The notes beneath the pieces were generated by a model. It saw nothing but the letters and a program-made list of their open reading frames with translations. It ran no database searches and had not been told where the DNA came from. From the NCBI RefSeq assembly GCF_017948485.1, contig NZ_JAFFSX010000002.1, positions 310,001 to 374,000 on the forward strand: 64,000 bases of DNA, given 5' to 3'. Position numbers and translations under genes: made by a program. How positions within the stretch are numbered: position 1 is the first letter of the stretch; each line of letters opens with the position of its first letter. Origin of the DNA: Streptomyces sp. GESEQ-35 (GTDB lineage: Bacteria; Actinomycetota; Actinomycetes; Streptomycetales; Streptomycetaceae). Shown here piece after piece: positions 16,527 through 25,632 of the stretch.

Positions 16527-18056
16527 ATGAACACGCCCCTGTCACGCCGTACGGCCCTTCAGGCGGCCGGCGCCACCGCCCTCGCCGCCGGCCTCACCAA
16601 CCTGACGGCCACGGCGGCCCGGGCAGACGAATCCGGCCGCCACGCCGCGCGGAAGCTGGTGACTTACCCGCGTCCCAGCTCCATGCCGACGAACACCAGC
16701 TTCAAGGTGAGAGTCCGCACCGCTCCCGACGGGGACTGGCAGACCCTGGACATCTGGCGGCCCCAGCTGGAGGAGATCAACCCGACCACCGGGTCGGGCA
16801 AGGTCTACAACACCTCGATGGTGTACTTCGACTTCCAGGGCTCCGTCGAGATCGAGGTCACCTATCTGAAGGGCGGCACCACCAAGGCCCGGGTCCGGCC
16901 AGACGCGCTGGGCATCACGCCCGAACTCGGCGGCGACACCCTGGTGTTCACCCTCGACGAGCCATGTGACGTGGTCGTCCAGATCAACGACGAGATCTTC
17001 GACGCCCTGCACGTCATCACCAACCACGTCGACTGCAACCCGCCGTCGGCCGATGACCCCGACGTCATCTACTTCGGCCCCGGCGACCACACCGTCAGCG
17101 GCAACATCCTCACCGTCCCCAGCGGCAAGACCGTGTACCTCGCGGGCGGCGCGGTCCTGAGGGCGCAGGTGTTCTTCAAGGACGTCGAGAAGGCGGCCCT
17201 CAAGGGCCACGGCATGCTCTACGCCGGCCCCGGCGGTGTCCTCTGCGAAGGCAGCAAGAACATCCGCGTCCAGGACGTCATCATCATGAACCCGAACGGT
17301 TACGCGGGCACCTTCGGCGAGAGCGAGAACATCCACGTCAAGAAGGCGCGTTCGTTCAGCTCGAAGGGCAACGGAGACGGTTTCGACGTCTTCTCCTCCA
17401 GCCGGATCGTCTTCGACGGCTGCTTCATGCGCAACTCCGACGACTGCTTCGCCATCTACACCCACCGCTGGGACTACTACGGCGACACCCGCGACATCAC
17501 CATCCAGAACTGCACCCTGTGGGCCGACGTCGCCCACCCGATCAATGTCGGCACCCACGGAAACACCGACGCTCCGGAGGTGATCGAGAACCTGGTCATC
17601 AGGAACCTCGACATCCTTGACCACCGTGAGCCCCAGATGAACTACCAGGGCTGTATCGCCCTCAACCCCGGCGACGCCAACCTGATCAAGAACGTCCGTA
17701 TCGAGGACGTGCGGATCGAGGACTTCCGCTGGGGCCAGGTCATCTACATGAAGGTGATGTACAACCCGAAGTACAACACCGGGATCGGCCGCGGCATCGA
17801 AAACGTCTACGTCAAGAACCTCAGCTACACGGGCACCCACGCCAATCCGTCGATGTTCCTGGGCTACGACGCCGATCACGCCATCAAGAACGTCACCTTC
17901 GAGAACCTGGTGATCAACGGCGTCGTCATCGCCGACTCGATGAAGAAGCCGAGCTGGTACTACACCACCGACGCGATCCAGTGGTTCTACAACGAGCACG
18001 TGACGAACCTGAAGTTCCTCACCACCGCCGAGGCCGAGGCGGCCACCGCGTCATGA
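16527..18056 (+). CDS. Tat-exported right-handed beta-helix glycosidase, GH28-like
   Basis: This 509-residue enzyme has a Tat signal (SRRTALQAAGATALAAG, cleavage near ARA). Residues about 40-150 look like a beta-sandwich; from about 165 onward comes a long right-handed beta-helix with repeating NIRVQDVII, NIHVKKARSF and IVFDGCFM rungs. Acidic motifs GDGFDVFSS and NSDDCFAIYTHRW resemble the Asp pairs of GH28 polygalacturonases and the related GH49 dextranases, followed by NVGTHG where GH28 has its His-Gly. The extra N-terminal domain argues for a GH28/GH49-clan relative rather than a typical polygalacturonase. It overlaps the following lyase gene by ATGA. The polymer attacked is unknown, though pectic or uronic material fits the context. 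Confidence 0.75.
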   Translation: MNTPLSRRTALQAAGATALAAGLTNLTATAARADESGRHAARKLVTYPRPSSMPTNTSFKVRVRTAPDGDWQTLDIWRPQLEEINPTTGSGKVYNTSMVYFDFQGSVEIEVTYLKGGTTKARVRPDALGITPELGGDTLVFTLDEPCDVVVQINDEIFDALHVITNHVDCNPPSADDPDVIYFGPGDHTVSGNILTVPSGKTVYLAGGAVLRAQVFFKDVEKAALKGHGMLYAGPGGVLCEGSKNIRVQDVIIMNPNGYAGTFGESENIHVKKARSFSSKGNGDGFDVFSSSRIVFDGCFMRNSDDCFAIYTHRWDYYGDTRDITIQNCTLWADVAHPINVGTHGNTDAPEVIENLVIRNLDILDHREPQMNYQGCIALNPGDANLIKNVRIEDVRIEDFRWGQVIYMKVMYNPKYNTGIGRGIENVYVKNLSYTGTHANPSMFLGYDADHAIKNVTFENLVINGVVIADSMKKPSWYYTTDAIQWFYNEHVTNLKFLTTAEAEAATAS

Positions 18057-21000
18057 CCGTCCCCGCTCCGAGTCGCCGGGGCTTCCTCGGCGGCACGGCC
18101 GCCCTGCTGCTGGTGGCGGGCGCGAGCGGACTGCTCGAGCCCGGCACGGCCCGGGCGGCCGAGAAGAAGACCGGTTCCAGATCCTTCACCCACCCCGGTC
18201 TGCTGCACAGCGCCGGCGACCTGGCCCGGATGAAGGCCGCGGTCGCCGACCGGGAATCACCGATCTACAACGGTTACCTCGCGTTCGCCGCGCACGCCCG
18301 CTCCCAGGCGACGTACTCGGTCCAGAACACGGGCCAGATCACCTCCTGGGGACGCGGCCCCACCAACTTCCAGAACCAGGCCGTCGCCGACTCGGCCGCC
18401 GCCTACCAGAACGCGCTGATGTGGTGCGTCACCGGCAACCGCGCCCACGCCGACAAGGCACGCGACATCCTCAATGCCTGGTCGGCCTCCCTGACCATGA
18501 TCACCGGGGCCGACGGCCCCCTCGGCGCCGGGCTCCAGGCCTTCAAGTTCGTCAACGCGGCCGAACTGCTCAGACACAGCGGCTACGACGGATGGGCCGA
18601 CGCGGACATCGCGCGCTGCGAGGAGTCCTTCCTGGACATCTGGTATCCGGCGGTATCCGGTTACATGCTCTACGCCAATGGCAACTGGGACCTGACGGCC
18701 GTCCAGTCCGTCCTGGCCATCGGCGTGTTCTGCGAGGAGCCCACCCTCTTCGAGGACGCCCTTCGCTTCGCCGCCGCCGGAGCCGGCAACGGAAGTGTCG
18801 GTCACCGCATCGTCACCGACGCCGGCCAGGGCCAGGAGTCAGGCCGTGACCAGGGCCACGAGCAGCTCGCGGCCGGCCTGACCGGCGACCTCGCCCAGGT
18901 CGCCTGGCACCAGGGCGTCGACCTGTGGGGATACGACGACAACCGTATCCTCGCCAACTTCGAGTACGCCGCCCGCTACAACCTCGGCGGCGACGTCCCC
19001 TTCGTCCCCGACCTCGACCGCACCGGCAAGTACATCAAGACGACCGTCTCCGACAAGGCCCGCGGCACCCTGCCGCCGATCTACGAGATGGCCTACGCCC
19101 ACTACGCCGGCGTCCGCGGCCTCGCCACCCCGTACACCGAGGCGGCCGTCTTCCGCGGCAGCGGCGGCGCCCGTGTCGTCGAGGGCAGCAACGACGACCT
19201 GCCCAGCTGGGGCACCTTCACCTACGCCGGCACCAAGACGCCCGCGCCGACCGTCCCGACGGCCCCGGCAGGTGTCACCGCAACCGGTTACGACAGGTCA
19301 GTCACGCTGAGCTGGCTGCCGTCCGCGTGGGCGAGCTCGTACACCGTCCGCCGGTCCGCGCGTCCCGAAGGCCCGTACGAGGAGATCGCCGCCGGCGTCG
19401 GCAAGCCGACGTACACCGACCGCGACACCCGCGGCGGACGGACGTACAACTACGTCGTCAGTGCCACCAACTCCCAGGGCAGCAGCGGCGATTCGGCAGT
19501 CGCTTCCGCCACCGCAGGGCTCCCCGCGCCCTGGTCCACCCACGACGTCGGGGACGTGAAGATCCCCGGTTCGGCCCACTTCGACGGCGAGCGGTTCGTC
19601 CTGGAGGCGTCCGGCACCGCCGACACCCACCGTCTCGCCCACCTGCCGCTGCGCGGCGACGGCACGGTCACCGCACGGATCGTGTGGCCGCTCAGCTCGC
19701 AGTACTCCAAGATCGGCGTCGGCCTCCGGGCCTCCCTCGACGCGGACGCCGCGCACGCCGCCATGCTCATCCAGGGGCTGCCGCTGCACACCTGGAGCGG
19801 CGTGTGGACCGTACGGCCGACGGCCGGGGCGTCCGTCTCCGCAACGGGCGGTACACCGGTTCCCCCCTCGCAGCAGGCGGCGATCACGGTGGACGCCGCC
19901 TTCCCGATCGCCGGCCTCGGCACGCTGCCCGAGTCGGCGACCCCGCTCGAGGCCCCGTATGTCGAGGGCGCGGGAGACGGTTACCGGCTGCGCGCGCCCT
20001 ACTGGGTGCGCATCACCCGCAGGGGCCGTCGCTGCACCGGCGCGATCTCCCCGGACGGCATCCGCTGGACCGAAGTCGGCGCCACGGAAGTCGAGTTGGG
20101 GAGGACGGCGTACGCGGGCCTCGTCCTCACCTCCTGTCTCGGTGTAGACGAGGAGTACGCCGAGACGGGCACCGGAGCCTTCGACAACGTCAGTGTGACG
20201 TCGGCGTCCGGTGAGGTCTGGTCCGTGCCGAGACCCGACCGCGCGGCGGGCGACCTGAAAGCCGTTACCGGCGCCGACGCCGTGGAGCTGGCCTGGACCG
20301 ACCCGGACCTCTCCGCCCGCTACAAGGTGCTGCGCGCCACCGATCCCGACGGCCCGTACGTGACCATCGCGACCAGCGTCGGCCCGGTCGGCTTCGGCAC
20401 CCGCGTCCGGTACGCGGACGCCACCGGCACGCCCGGGACGACGTACCACTACGCCGTCGCGAAGACCAACACGGCAGGGCGGGGCCCACTGTCGCACACG
20501 GCCGCCGCACCGATGCCGACGCCGTCCGTGCCCCAACCCACCTCCGCCACCACCGTGTTCGCCAACAAGGGGGTGCCCTTCCGTCACCTGCTCCGGGCCT
20601 CGCACGAACCTGTGCGGTTCACCGCGACCGGCCTCCCCGACGGCCTCCGCGTCGACAAACGCACCGGCCACGTCTCCGGAACTCCCAGGCAGACCGGCGA
20701 GTTCGAAGTCACGACCGCCGCGGGCAACGCGGCAGGCGACGGCACCGGCGACCTCACCCTCACGGTCGGCACACCTCCGCCCGCGCCATGGACCTACGGC
20801 GACCTCGGAGACGTGGTCCGGGACGACCGCGCCTTCGGGACGCTGGGTGTGGTCGCCGTCTGTACCCCCGGCAGCACGGCGTACGACGACGGAACCTTCA
20901 CGGTGCGCGGCGCGGGAGTGGACCTGACCGTCAACAACCAAGGCATGACAGGGCAGTTCGTGCGGCAGCCCGTCACCGGCGACTGCACGCTCACCGCCCG

Positions 21001-21385
21001 GCTGGTCTCCCGTACCGGAGCCACCGCCGACCGGGTCGGGCTGCTGATGGCCAAATCGCTGTCACCGTTCGACCAGGCGGCCCGGGTGATCGTCACCGGC
21101 GGAACGACCGCGCAGCTCATGCTGCGGAAAACCGTCGCAGGAGCCTCCGCCTTCTCCGGCACCGCGACCGTCCAACTGCCCCTGCTGCTGCGGCTGAAGC
21201 GCACGGGAACCGCTTTCGCCGCATCTGTCTCCGCCGATGACGGCGCCACCTGGACCGCCCTCGCCTCCGACGAGATACCCGGGTTCGGTGACGCCCCCTA
21301 CCACGTGGGCCTCGTGGTCTGCTCCCGCAGCCCGCTGGCCCTCGGCACCACCGAGTTCGACGAGGTGAGCATCAACCCCGACTGA
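18053..21385 (+). CDS. Large secreted alginate-lyase-family protein with FnIII and Ig-like modules
   Basis: This 1110-residue exported protein has a Tat-type signal (SRRGFLGGTAALLLVAG). Residues about 42-390 form an alginate_lyase (PF05426-type) alpha/alpha domain, with THPGLLHSAGDLARMK, NGNWDLTAVQSVLAIG and ESGRDQGHEQLAAGL carrying candidate catalytic Asn, Arg and His. Modules follow: fibronectin III (about 396-487), a beta-sandwich region (489-721), a second FnIII (724-819), a putative Ig domain ending in ATGLPDGLRVDKRTGHVSGT (829-907) and a last beta-rich domain resembling the first sandwich. The start overlaps the GH28-like stop. The architecture suggests an insoluble or cell-wall substrate. 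Whether it cuts alginate, glucuronan or a pectic uronan is not determinable here. Confidence 0.8.
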   Translation: MTVPAPSRRGFLGGTAALLLVAGASGLLEPGTARAAEKKTGSRSFTHPGLLHSAGDLARMKAAVADRESPIYNGYLAFAAHARSQATYSVQNTGQITSWGRGPTNFQNQAVADSAAAYQNALMWCVTGNRAHADKARDILNAWSASLTMITGADGPLGAGLQAFKFVNAAELLRHSGYDGWADADIARCEESFLDIWYPAVSGYMLYANGNWDLTAVQSVLAIGVFCEEPTLFEDALRFAAAGAGNGSVGHRIVTDAGQGQESGRDQGHEQLAAGLTGDLAQVAWHQGVDLWGYDDNRILANFEYAARYNLGGDVPFVPDLDRTGKYIKTTVSDKARGTLPPIYEMAYAHYAGVRGLATPYTEAAVFRGSGGARVVEGSNDDLPSWGTFTYAGTKTPAPTVPTAPAGVTATGYDRSVTLSWLPSAWASSYTVRRSARPEGPYEEIAAGVGKPTYTDRDTRGGRTYNYVVSATNSQGSSGDSAVASATAGLPAPWSTHDVGDVKIPGSAHFDGERFVLEASGTADTHRLAHLPLRGDGTVTARIVWPLSSQYSKIGVGLRASLDADAAHAAMLIQGLPLHTWSGVWTVRPTAGASVSATGGTPVPPSQQAAITVDAAFPIAGLGTLPESATPLEAPYVEGAGDGYRLRAPYWVRITRRGRRCTGAISPDGIRWTEVGATEVELGRTAYAGLVLTSCLGVDEEYAETGTGAFDNVSVTSASGEVWSVPRPDRAAGDLKAVTGADAVELAWTDPDLSARYKVLRATDPDGPYVTIATSVGPVGFGTRVRYADATGTPGTTYHYAVAKTNTAGRGPLSHTAAAPMPTPSVPQPTSATTVFANKGVPFRHLLRASHEPVRFTATGLPDGLRVDKRTGHVSGTPRQTGEFEVTTAAGNAAGDGTGDLTLTVGTPPPAPWTYGDLGDVVRDDRAFGTLGVVAVCTPGSTAYDDGTFTVRGAGVDLTVNNQGMTGQFVRQPVTGDCTLTARLVSRTGATADRVGLLMAKSLSPFDQAARVIVTGGTTAQLMLRKTVAGASAFSGTATVQLPLLLRLKRTGTAFAASVSADDGATWTALASDEIPGFGDAPYHVGLVVCSRSPLALGTTEFDEVSINPD

Positions 21386-21411
21386 TCCCCACGGATTGGA
21401 GATGCACAGCT

Positions 21412-22662
21412 ATGAGCCGCACATCCCCCCACCGGCACCTCCAGCAGAACGAGCTGAGCCGCCGCGGTCTGTTCCGGACCGCAGGCGGCCTCGGCGCCGC
21501 ACTCGCCCTCGGCGTCGGCACCTCCGCCCTCACCCGGGCGGACGCCGCGCCGGCGACCTGGACCCACCCGGGCATGCTGCACAACACGGGTGACATCAAC
21601 CGTGCCCGGGTGCGCGTGGCCGCCGGCACCGACCCCTGGCTGTCCGGCTGGAACCGGCTGACCGCCAACTCCCATTCCCAGTCGACCTGGACGCCCAATC
21701 CCCAGGCCACCATCATCCGTGGAGGCACCGGCCAGAACTACGGCATCCTCTACAACGACATCGCCGCCGCCTACCAGAACGCCCTGCGCTGGCACGTCGG
21801 CGGGACCGAGGCGAACGCCCAGTGCGCCGCCAGGATCCTCAACGCATGGTCGTCGACCCTGACGACGGTCACCGGAAACGCCGACCGGTTCCTCGCCGCG
21901 GGACTCTACGGCTGGCAGTTCGCCAACGCGGCCGAACTCATGCGGGACTACGACGCATTCGACCTCGGCCGCTTTCAGCAGATGATGGCAAACGTCTTCT
22001 ACCCGCTCAACAACCAGTTCCTGCTCAACCACAACGACGCCTGCATCACCAACTACTGGGCCAACTGGGATCTGTGCAACATGGCGTCGATCCTCGCCAT
22101 CGGCATCCTCAACCAGGACGCGGCCAAGTACGACCAGGCCGTCTCGTACTTCAAGTCCGGCGCGGGAAACGGTTCCATCGCCCACGCCGTGCCCTATCTG
22201 CACACCGACTCCGACGGCTACGCCCTCGGGCAGTGGCAGGAGTCGGGCCGCGACCAGGGTCACACCGTCATGGGCATGGGGCAGATGGGCGCGATCTGCG
22301 AGATGGCCTGGAACCAGGGCGAGGACCTGTACTCGTACGACGGCCGCCGCTTCATGAAGGCGGCCCAGTACGTCGCCAAGTACAACCTGGGCAGCGACGT
22401 GCCCTTCACCACCTACACCTGGGGCACCGGCCAGAACTGCGCCCAGCAGTCCCACACGGCGATCTCCTCCGCCTCCCGCGGCCAGGTCCGCCCGGTCTGG
22501 GCGATGCTGCACTACCACTACAACCGGCGGGTGAACCTCGACGACAAGTACATCTCCCAGATGTGCTTCTCGGTCGCTCCCGAGGGCGGAGGAGGTGACT
22601 ACGGCTCCGCCAGCGGAGGCTACGACCAGCTCGGCCTCGGCACGCTGATGTACGCCAAATAG
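21412..22662 (+). CDS. Secreted alginate-lyase-family protein, compact
   Basis: This 416-residue protein is a single-domain relative of the preceding gene. A Tat signal (SRRGLFRTAGGLGAALALG) precedes the lyase domain with THPGMLHNTGDINRARVRV, TNYWANWDLCNMASILAIG and QESGRDQGHTVMGMGQMGAI. The shared ESGRDQGH block probably provides the catalytic Arg and His. TTGGAG lies upstream of the ATG. It follows the large lyase by 26 bp in the same direction. Two tandem lyases of different modularity suggest one acts on soluble oligomers and the other on polymer. PL5- or PL38-like activity is possible; this is inference. Confidence 0.8.
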   Translation: MSRTSPHRHLQQNELSRRGLFRTAGGLGAALALGVGTSALTRADAAPATWTHPGMLHNTGDINRARVRVAAGTDPWLSGWNRLTANSHSQSTWTPNPQATIIRGGTGQNYGILYNDIAAAYQNALRWHVGGTEANAQCAARILNAWSSTLTTVTGNADRFLAAGLYGWQFANAAELMRDYDAFDLGRFQQMMANVFYPLNNQFLLNHNDACITNYWANWDLCNMASILAIGILNQDAAKYDQAVSYFKSGAGNGSIAHAVPYLHTDSDGYALGQWQESGRDQGHTVMGMGQMGAICEMAWNQGEDLYSYDGRRFMKAAQYVAKYNLGSDVPFTTYTWGTGQNCAQQSHTAISSASRGQVRPVWAMLHYHYNRRVNLDDKYISQMCFSVAPEGGGGDYGSASGGYDQLGLGTLMYAK

Positions 22663-22757
22663 CCCTCTACTCCACCTCGCCCACCGGAATAGTCGCTCGT
22701 GATGTGGTGCTCTGATCTGTGGAGGGTGCACGAAGTGCGGCGAGAGCAGGTGGGCGC

Positions 22758-24362
22758 ATGACGGCAGACCAGGTGGGGCAGGTGCCCGAGCCGGCGGCAG
22801 ATCCCGTGGTCAGGACGCCGTACGGGGCCGTACGCGGCCGGTACGAGCAGGGCGTCGCGGTGTTCCGGGGCATCCCGTACGCGGCGCCCCCGTTCGGCCC
22901 CCGCAGGTTCCGGCCGCCCGAGCGGCCGGAACCCTGGGACGGGGTGCGGGACGCGGGCGCCTTCGGGCCGACCCCGCCGAAACCGCCGTACTCCGAGGCT
23001 TTCGCGCAGTACCTGTCCGACCCGGTCGTCCCCGGCGACGACTGCCTCAACCTCAACGTCTGGACCCCCGGGCCCGGCCCGGGGGCCAGGCTCCCGGTCA
23101 TGGTGTGGCTGCACGGCGGCGCCCTGACCCGCGGATCCTCCGCAGTACCCGTTTACGACGGAAGCCGCTTCGCCCGCGACGGCGTCGTCCTCGTCTCGGT
23201 CAACTACCGGCTGGGCGTCGAGGGCTACGGACTCTTCCCGGACGCCCCCGCCAACCCCGGCCTGCGCGACCAGCTCGCCGCGCTGGAGTGGGTGCGCGCC
23301 TCGATCGAGGCCTTCGGTGGCGACCCCGATCGGGTGACGCTGTTCGGTCAGTCGGCCGGCGCGATCAGCATCGGTGCGCTGCTCGCCGCCCCGCAGGCGC
23401 AGGGCCTGGTCCGGCGGGCGGTACTTCAGAGCGGGCCGCCGGAGGCCGCCGAGCGGGACAAGGTACGGCGCATGGTGCGCCGTATGGCCACCCGGCTGAA
23501 GATCCCCGCCACCGCCGCAGCCTTCGCCGACGTCGACCGGGAGCTGCTCCAGCGCACCCAGGCCGACGTGGGCAAACTCAGCAGCCCGGTGCTCGGCGGG
23601 CCCGCCTTCGGGATCGTGGTCGACGGCGACGTCGTCCCCCGCGACCCGTTGGAGGCCCTGGTCGAGGGCGACGCGGCTCGGGACGTCGACCTGATGATGG
23701 GCTGGACCCGCGACGAGTACCGGCTCTGGCTGGTCCCCGGCGGGCTCCTGGAACGCGTCGACCGGCTCGGCCCGGTCGCCCTGGCCGGCGCCATGGCCCG
23801 CTGCCGTTGCGGCCACGAGGTACCCCGCGGCTACCGAGCCCTGCACCCGGACGCCGGCACCGCCGAGATCGTCGGCCAGCTGGTCACCGACCACCTGCTG
23901 CGCCTGCCGCTGCACCGCCTGGCCGACGCCCGCCCGCAGTCGTCGTACGTCTACGAGTTCGCCTGGCCCTCCAGCCTCCCCGACCTCGGCTCCTGCCACT
24001 CCCTGGAACTCGGCTTCGTCTTCGACACCGGCGACGTCCCCGACGCGCGGAAACTGGCCGGCGAGGGCGCACCGCCGGAGCTGGCGGACACGATGCACTC
24101 GGCTTGGGTGCGGTTCGCGACCGACGGCGACCCGGGCTGGCAGCACTGGGACGTCACCCACCCGGTCCGCGTGTTCGACGACGGCGAGCCGCACACCGCT
24201 CTCGGCCCGCGCGATGCGGAACTCGCCCTGTGGGCGGCCGACGCAAAGGCTCGGGAAGCGGTTCCGGAATCGGCTCCTGCCGATGGTGCGGTCGCGCGCG
24301 GTGCGGAACTGCGGTCGGTCGTACGACGGCTGCGGCTGCCGGGGTCGGTACGGCGGTCCTGA
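22758..24362 (+). CDS. Type B carboxylesterase
   Basis: This 534-residue alpha/beta hydrolase has the type B features: [23 protein letters not shown] near the start, [11 protein letters not shown], the oxyanion-hole segment [11 protein letters not shown] and the nucleophile elbow GQSAG (Ser199). The acid and His are expected in the second half. No signal peptide is visible, so it appears cytoplasmic. AGCAGGTGGG precedes the chosen ATG; a GTG 13 codons upstream is less likely. It comes 95 bp after the lyase gene in the same direction and may remove acyl groups from imported sugars, but its regulon membership is unproven. Confidence 0.85.
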   Translation: MTADQVGQVPEPAADPVVRTPYGAVRGRYEQGVAVFRGIPYAAPPFGPRRFRPPERPEPWDGVRDAGAFGPTPPKPPYSEAFAQYLSDPVVPGDDCLNLNVWTPGPGPGARLPVMVWLHGGALTRGSSAVPVYDGSRFARDGVVLVSVNYRLGVEGYGLFPDAPANPGLRDQLAALEWVRASIEAFGGDPDRVTLFGQSAGAISIGALLAAPQAQGLVRRAVLQSGPPEAAERDKVRRMVRRMATRLKIPATAAAFADVDRELLQRTQADVGKLSSPVLGGPAFGIVVDGDVVPRDPLEALVEGDAARDVDLMMGWTRDEYRLWLVPGGLLERVDRLGPVALAGAMARCRCGHEVPRGYRALHPDAGTAEIVGQLVTDHLLRLPLHRLADARPQSSYVYEFAWPSSLPDLGSCHSLELGFVFDTGDVPDARKLAGEGAPPELADTMHSAWVRFATDGDPGWQHWDVTHPVRVFDDGEPHTALGPRDAELALWAADAKAREAVPESAPADGAVARGAELRSVVRRLRLPGSVRRS

Positions 24363-24377
24363 CGTCCGCTACTTCGA

Positions 24378-25427
24378 CTACTTCGACGCCACCGAGTCCC
24401 GCACCACCACATGCGTGCCCAACAGCAGGTGCTCGTCCGGGGTTTCCGGGGTGCGGCCCAGTGCCGTGCGGACGGCGAGGCGGCCCAGTTCCTGGTACGG
24501 GACGTGGACCGTCGTCAGGGCGGGGTGGAGGTCGCGGGCGAAGGGAATGTCGTCGTAACCGGCCAGCGAAACATCGCCAGGCACGTCCAGGCCCGCTTCG
24601 TGCAGGGCGGTGAGTGCGCCTGCCGCGACCATGTCCGTGGCCGCCACCACAGCCGTGAACTCCAGCTCCCGCTTGAGGGCTTCGCGCATCAGACGGTGGC
24701 CGGAGTCGCGAGTGAAGTCGCCGTGGAGGAGGAGTGCCGGGTCCGGTTCCAGGCCGCGGCCGCGGTGGGCGGCGAGGTAACCGCGTTCACGGCCCTGCGC
24801 GGTGGTGTGATCCGGTTTGCCGCCGAGGAACAGGACGCGGCGGTGGCCCTGGGAGAGGACATGGGCGACCAGGGCATAGGCGCCGCCCTCGTTGTCGTAC
24901 TCGATGACCGACACCGGCGCGCCCGGCCCCAGGGGCGGGCGGCCGCACAGCACCAGCCGGGAGCCCGCCGATGCCAGCGAGTCGGCCATCCGGCGGGTGC
25001 GCTCGCGGTACTCGTGGGTGTCGGCGGAGCCGCCGACCAGGATCACGGCGGCTGCCCGCTGGGCACGCATCATCTCGACGAACTCCAGCTCGTGCCGCAC
25101 GTCGCCCTCCGTGCTGCACACCACGCACAGATGCCCGAGCCGGGTCGCCTCACGCTCCACGCCGTGCGCCATGTGCGCGAACGACGGTCCGGTGATGTCC
25201 TCCAGCACGAACGCCAGCGTGGGTGTGCCGACACCCGCGACCGCCTTGGCGCGCGCGTCGGCGACATAGTCCAGCTCACGCACCGCCCGCATCACCCGCG
25301 TACGGGTCGCCGAGCTCACCGGATACACCCCGCCGAGCACCCGCGACACCGTGGACGCGGACACCCCCGCACGCGCCGCCACGTCCCGGATATTGCTGCG
25401 GCTCGCGTCTGCGCTCTTCCTCGTCAT
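24378..25427 (-). CDS. LacI family transcriptional regulator (third of three)
   Basis: This 349-residue repressor has the HTH NIRDVAARAGVSASTVSRVLGGVYPVSSATR and a hinge ending DARAKAVAGV. The effector domain includes TLAFVLEDITGPSFAHMAHG, DMVAAGALTALHEAGLDVPGDV and SLAGYDDIPFARDLHPALTTVHVPYQELG. The ATG at 25427 places the HTH at normal distance; an ATG 12 codons upstream is also in frame. It converges on the carboxylesterase with a 15-bp gap. It is a paralog of the LacI at 10352-11446, with the same EYDNEGGAYA, TTAQGR and LGTHVVVR blocks. A palindrome 40 bp upstream suggests autoregulation. It is a good candidate for the repressor of the five-operator region. Confidence 0.9.
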   Translation of the reverse strand: MTRKSADASRSNIRDVAARAGVSASTVSRVLGGVYPVSSATRTRVMRAVRELDYVADARAKAVAGVGTPTLAFVLEDITGPSFAHMAHGVEREATRLGHLCVVCSTEGDVRHELEFVEMMRAQRAAAVILVGGSADTHEYRERTRRMADSLASAGSRLVLCGRPPLGPGAPVSVIEYDNEGGAYALVAHVLSQGHRRVLFLGGKPDHTTAQGRERGYLAAHRGRGLEPDPALLLHGDFTRDSGHRLMREALKRELEFTAVVAATDMVAAGALTALHEAGLDVPGDVSLAGYDDIPFARDLHPALTTVHVPYQELGRLAVRTALGRTPETPDEHLLLGTHVVVRDSVASK

Positions 25428-25466
25428 ACTCGGCCCCGCCCCGTCTTTCAGCAGTGGCAACACGGT

Positions 25467-25479
25467 GGAAACCGGTTCC
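25467..25479. promoter_or_regulatory. LacI-type operator GGAAACCGGTTCC
   Basis: This palindrome with core AACCGGTT lies about 40 bp upstream of the LacI start at 25427, in the expected place for an autoregulatory operator. It matches the motif found five times at 12859-13144. Confidence 0.6.
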
Positions 25480-25632
25480 CGCTGCGGAGGCTAGCAGTGG
25501 GGGAGGGCGGGGGACGAGATGGCTGCGGTGGTCTGTTCGCCGGAGTGGCGGTGCGGAAACGGTCCCCTCGTCGGCGAAGTGGCCGAGCGGAGTCGACGGA
25601 GTCGCCGGTTTCTCGCCGGAGGGGCCGCCGGG

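Noticed and set aside
21298..22731. Long minus-strand open frame opposite the compact lyase
   Set aside because: It is a Gly/Val/Arg-rich shadow; the plus-strand protein has a Tat signal and lyase motifs.
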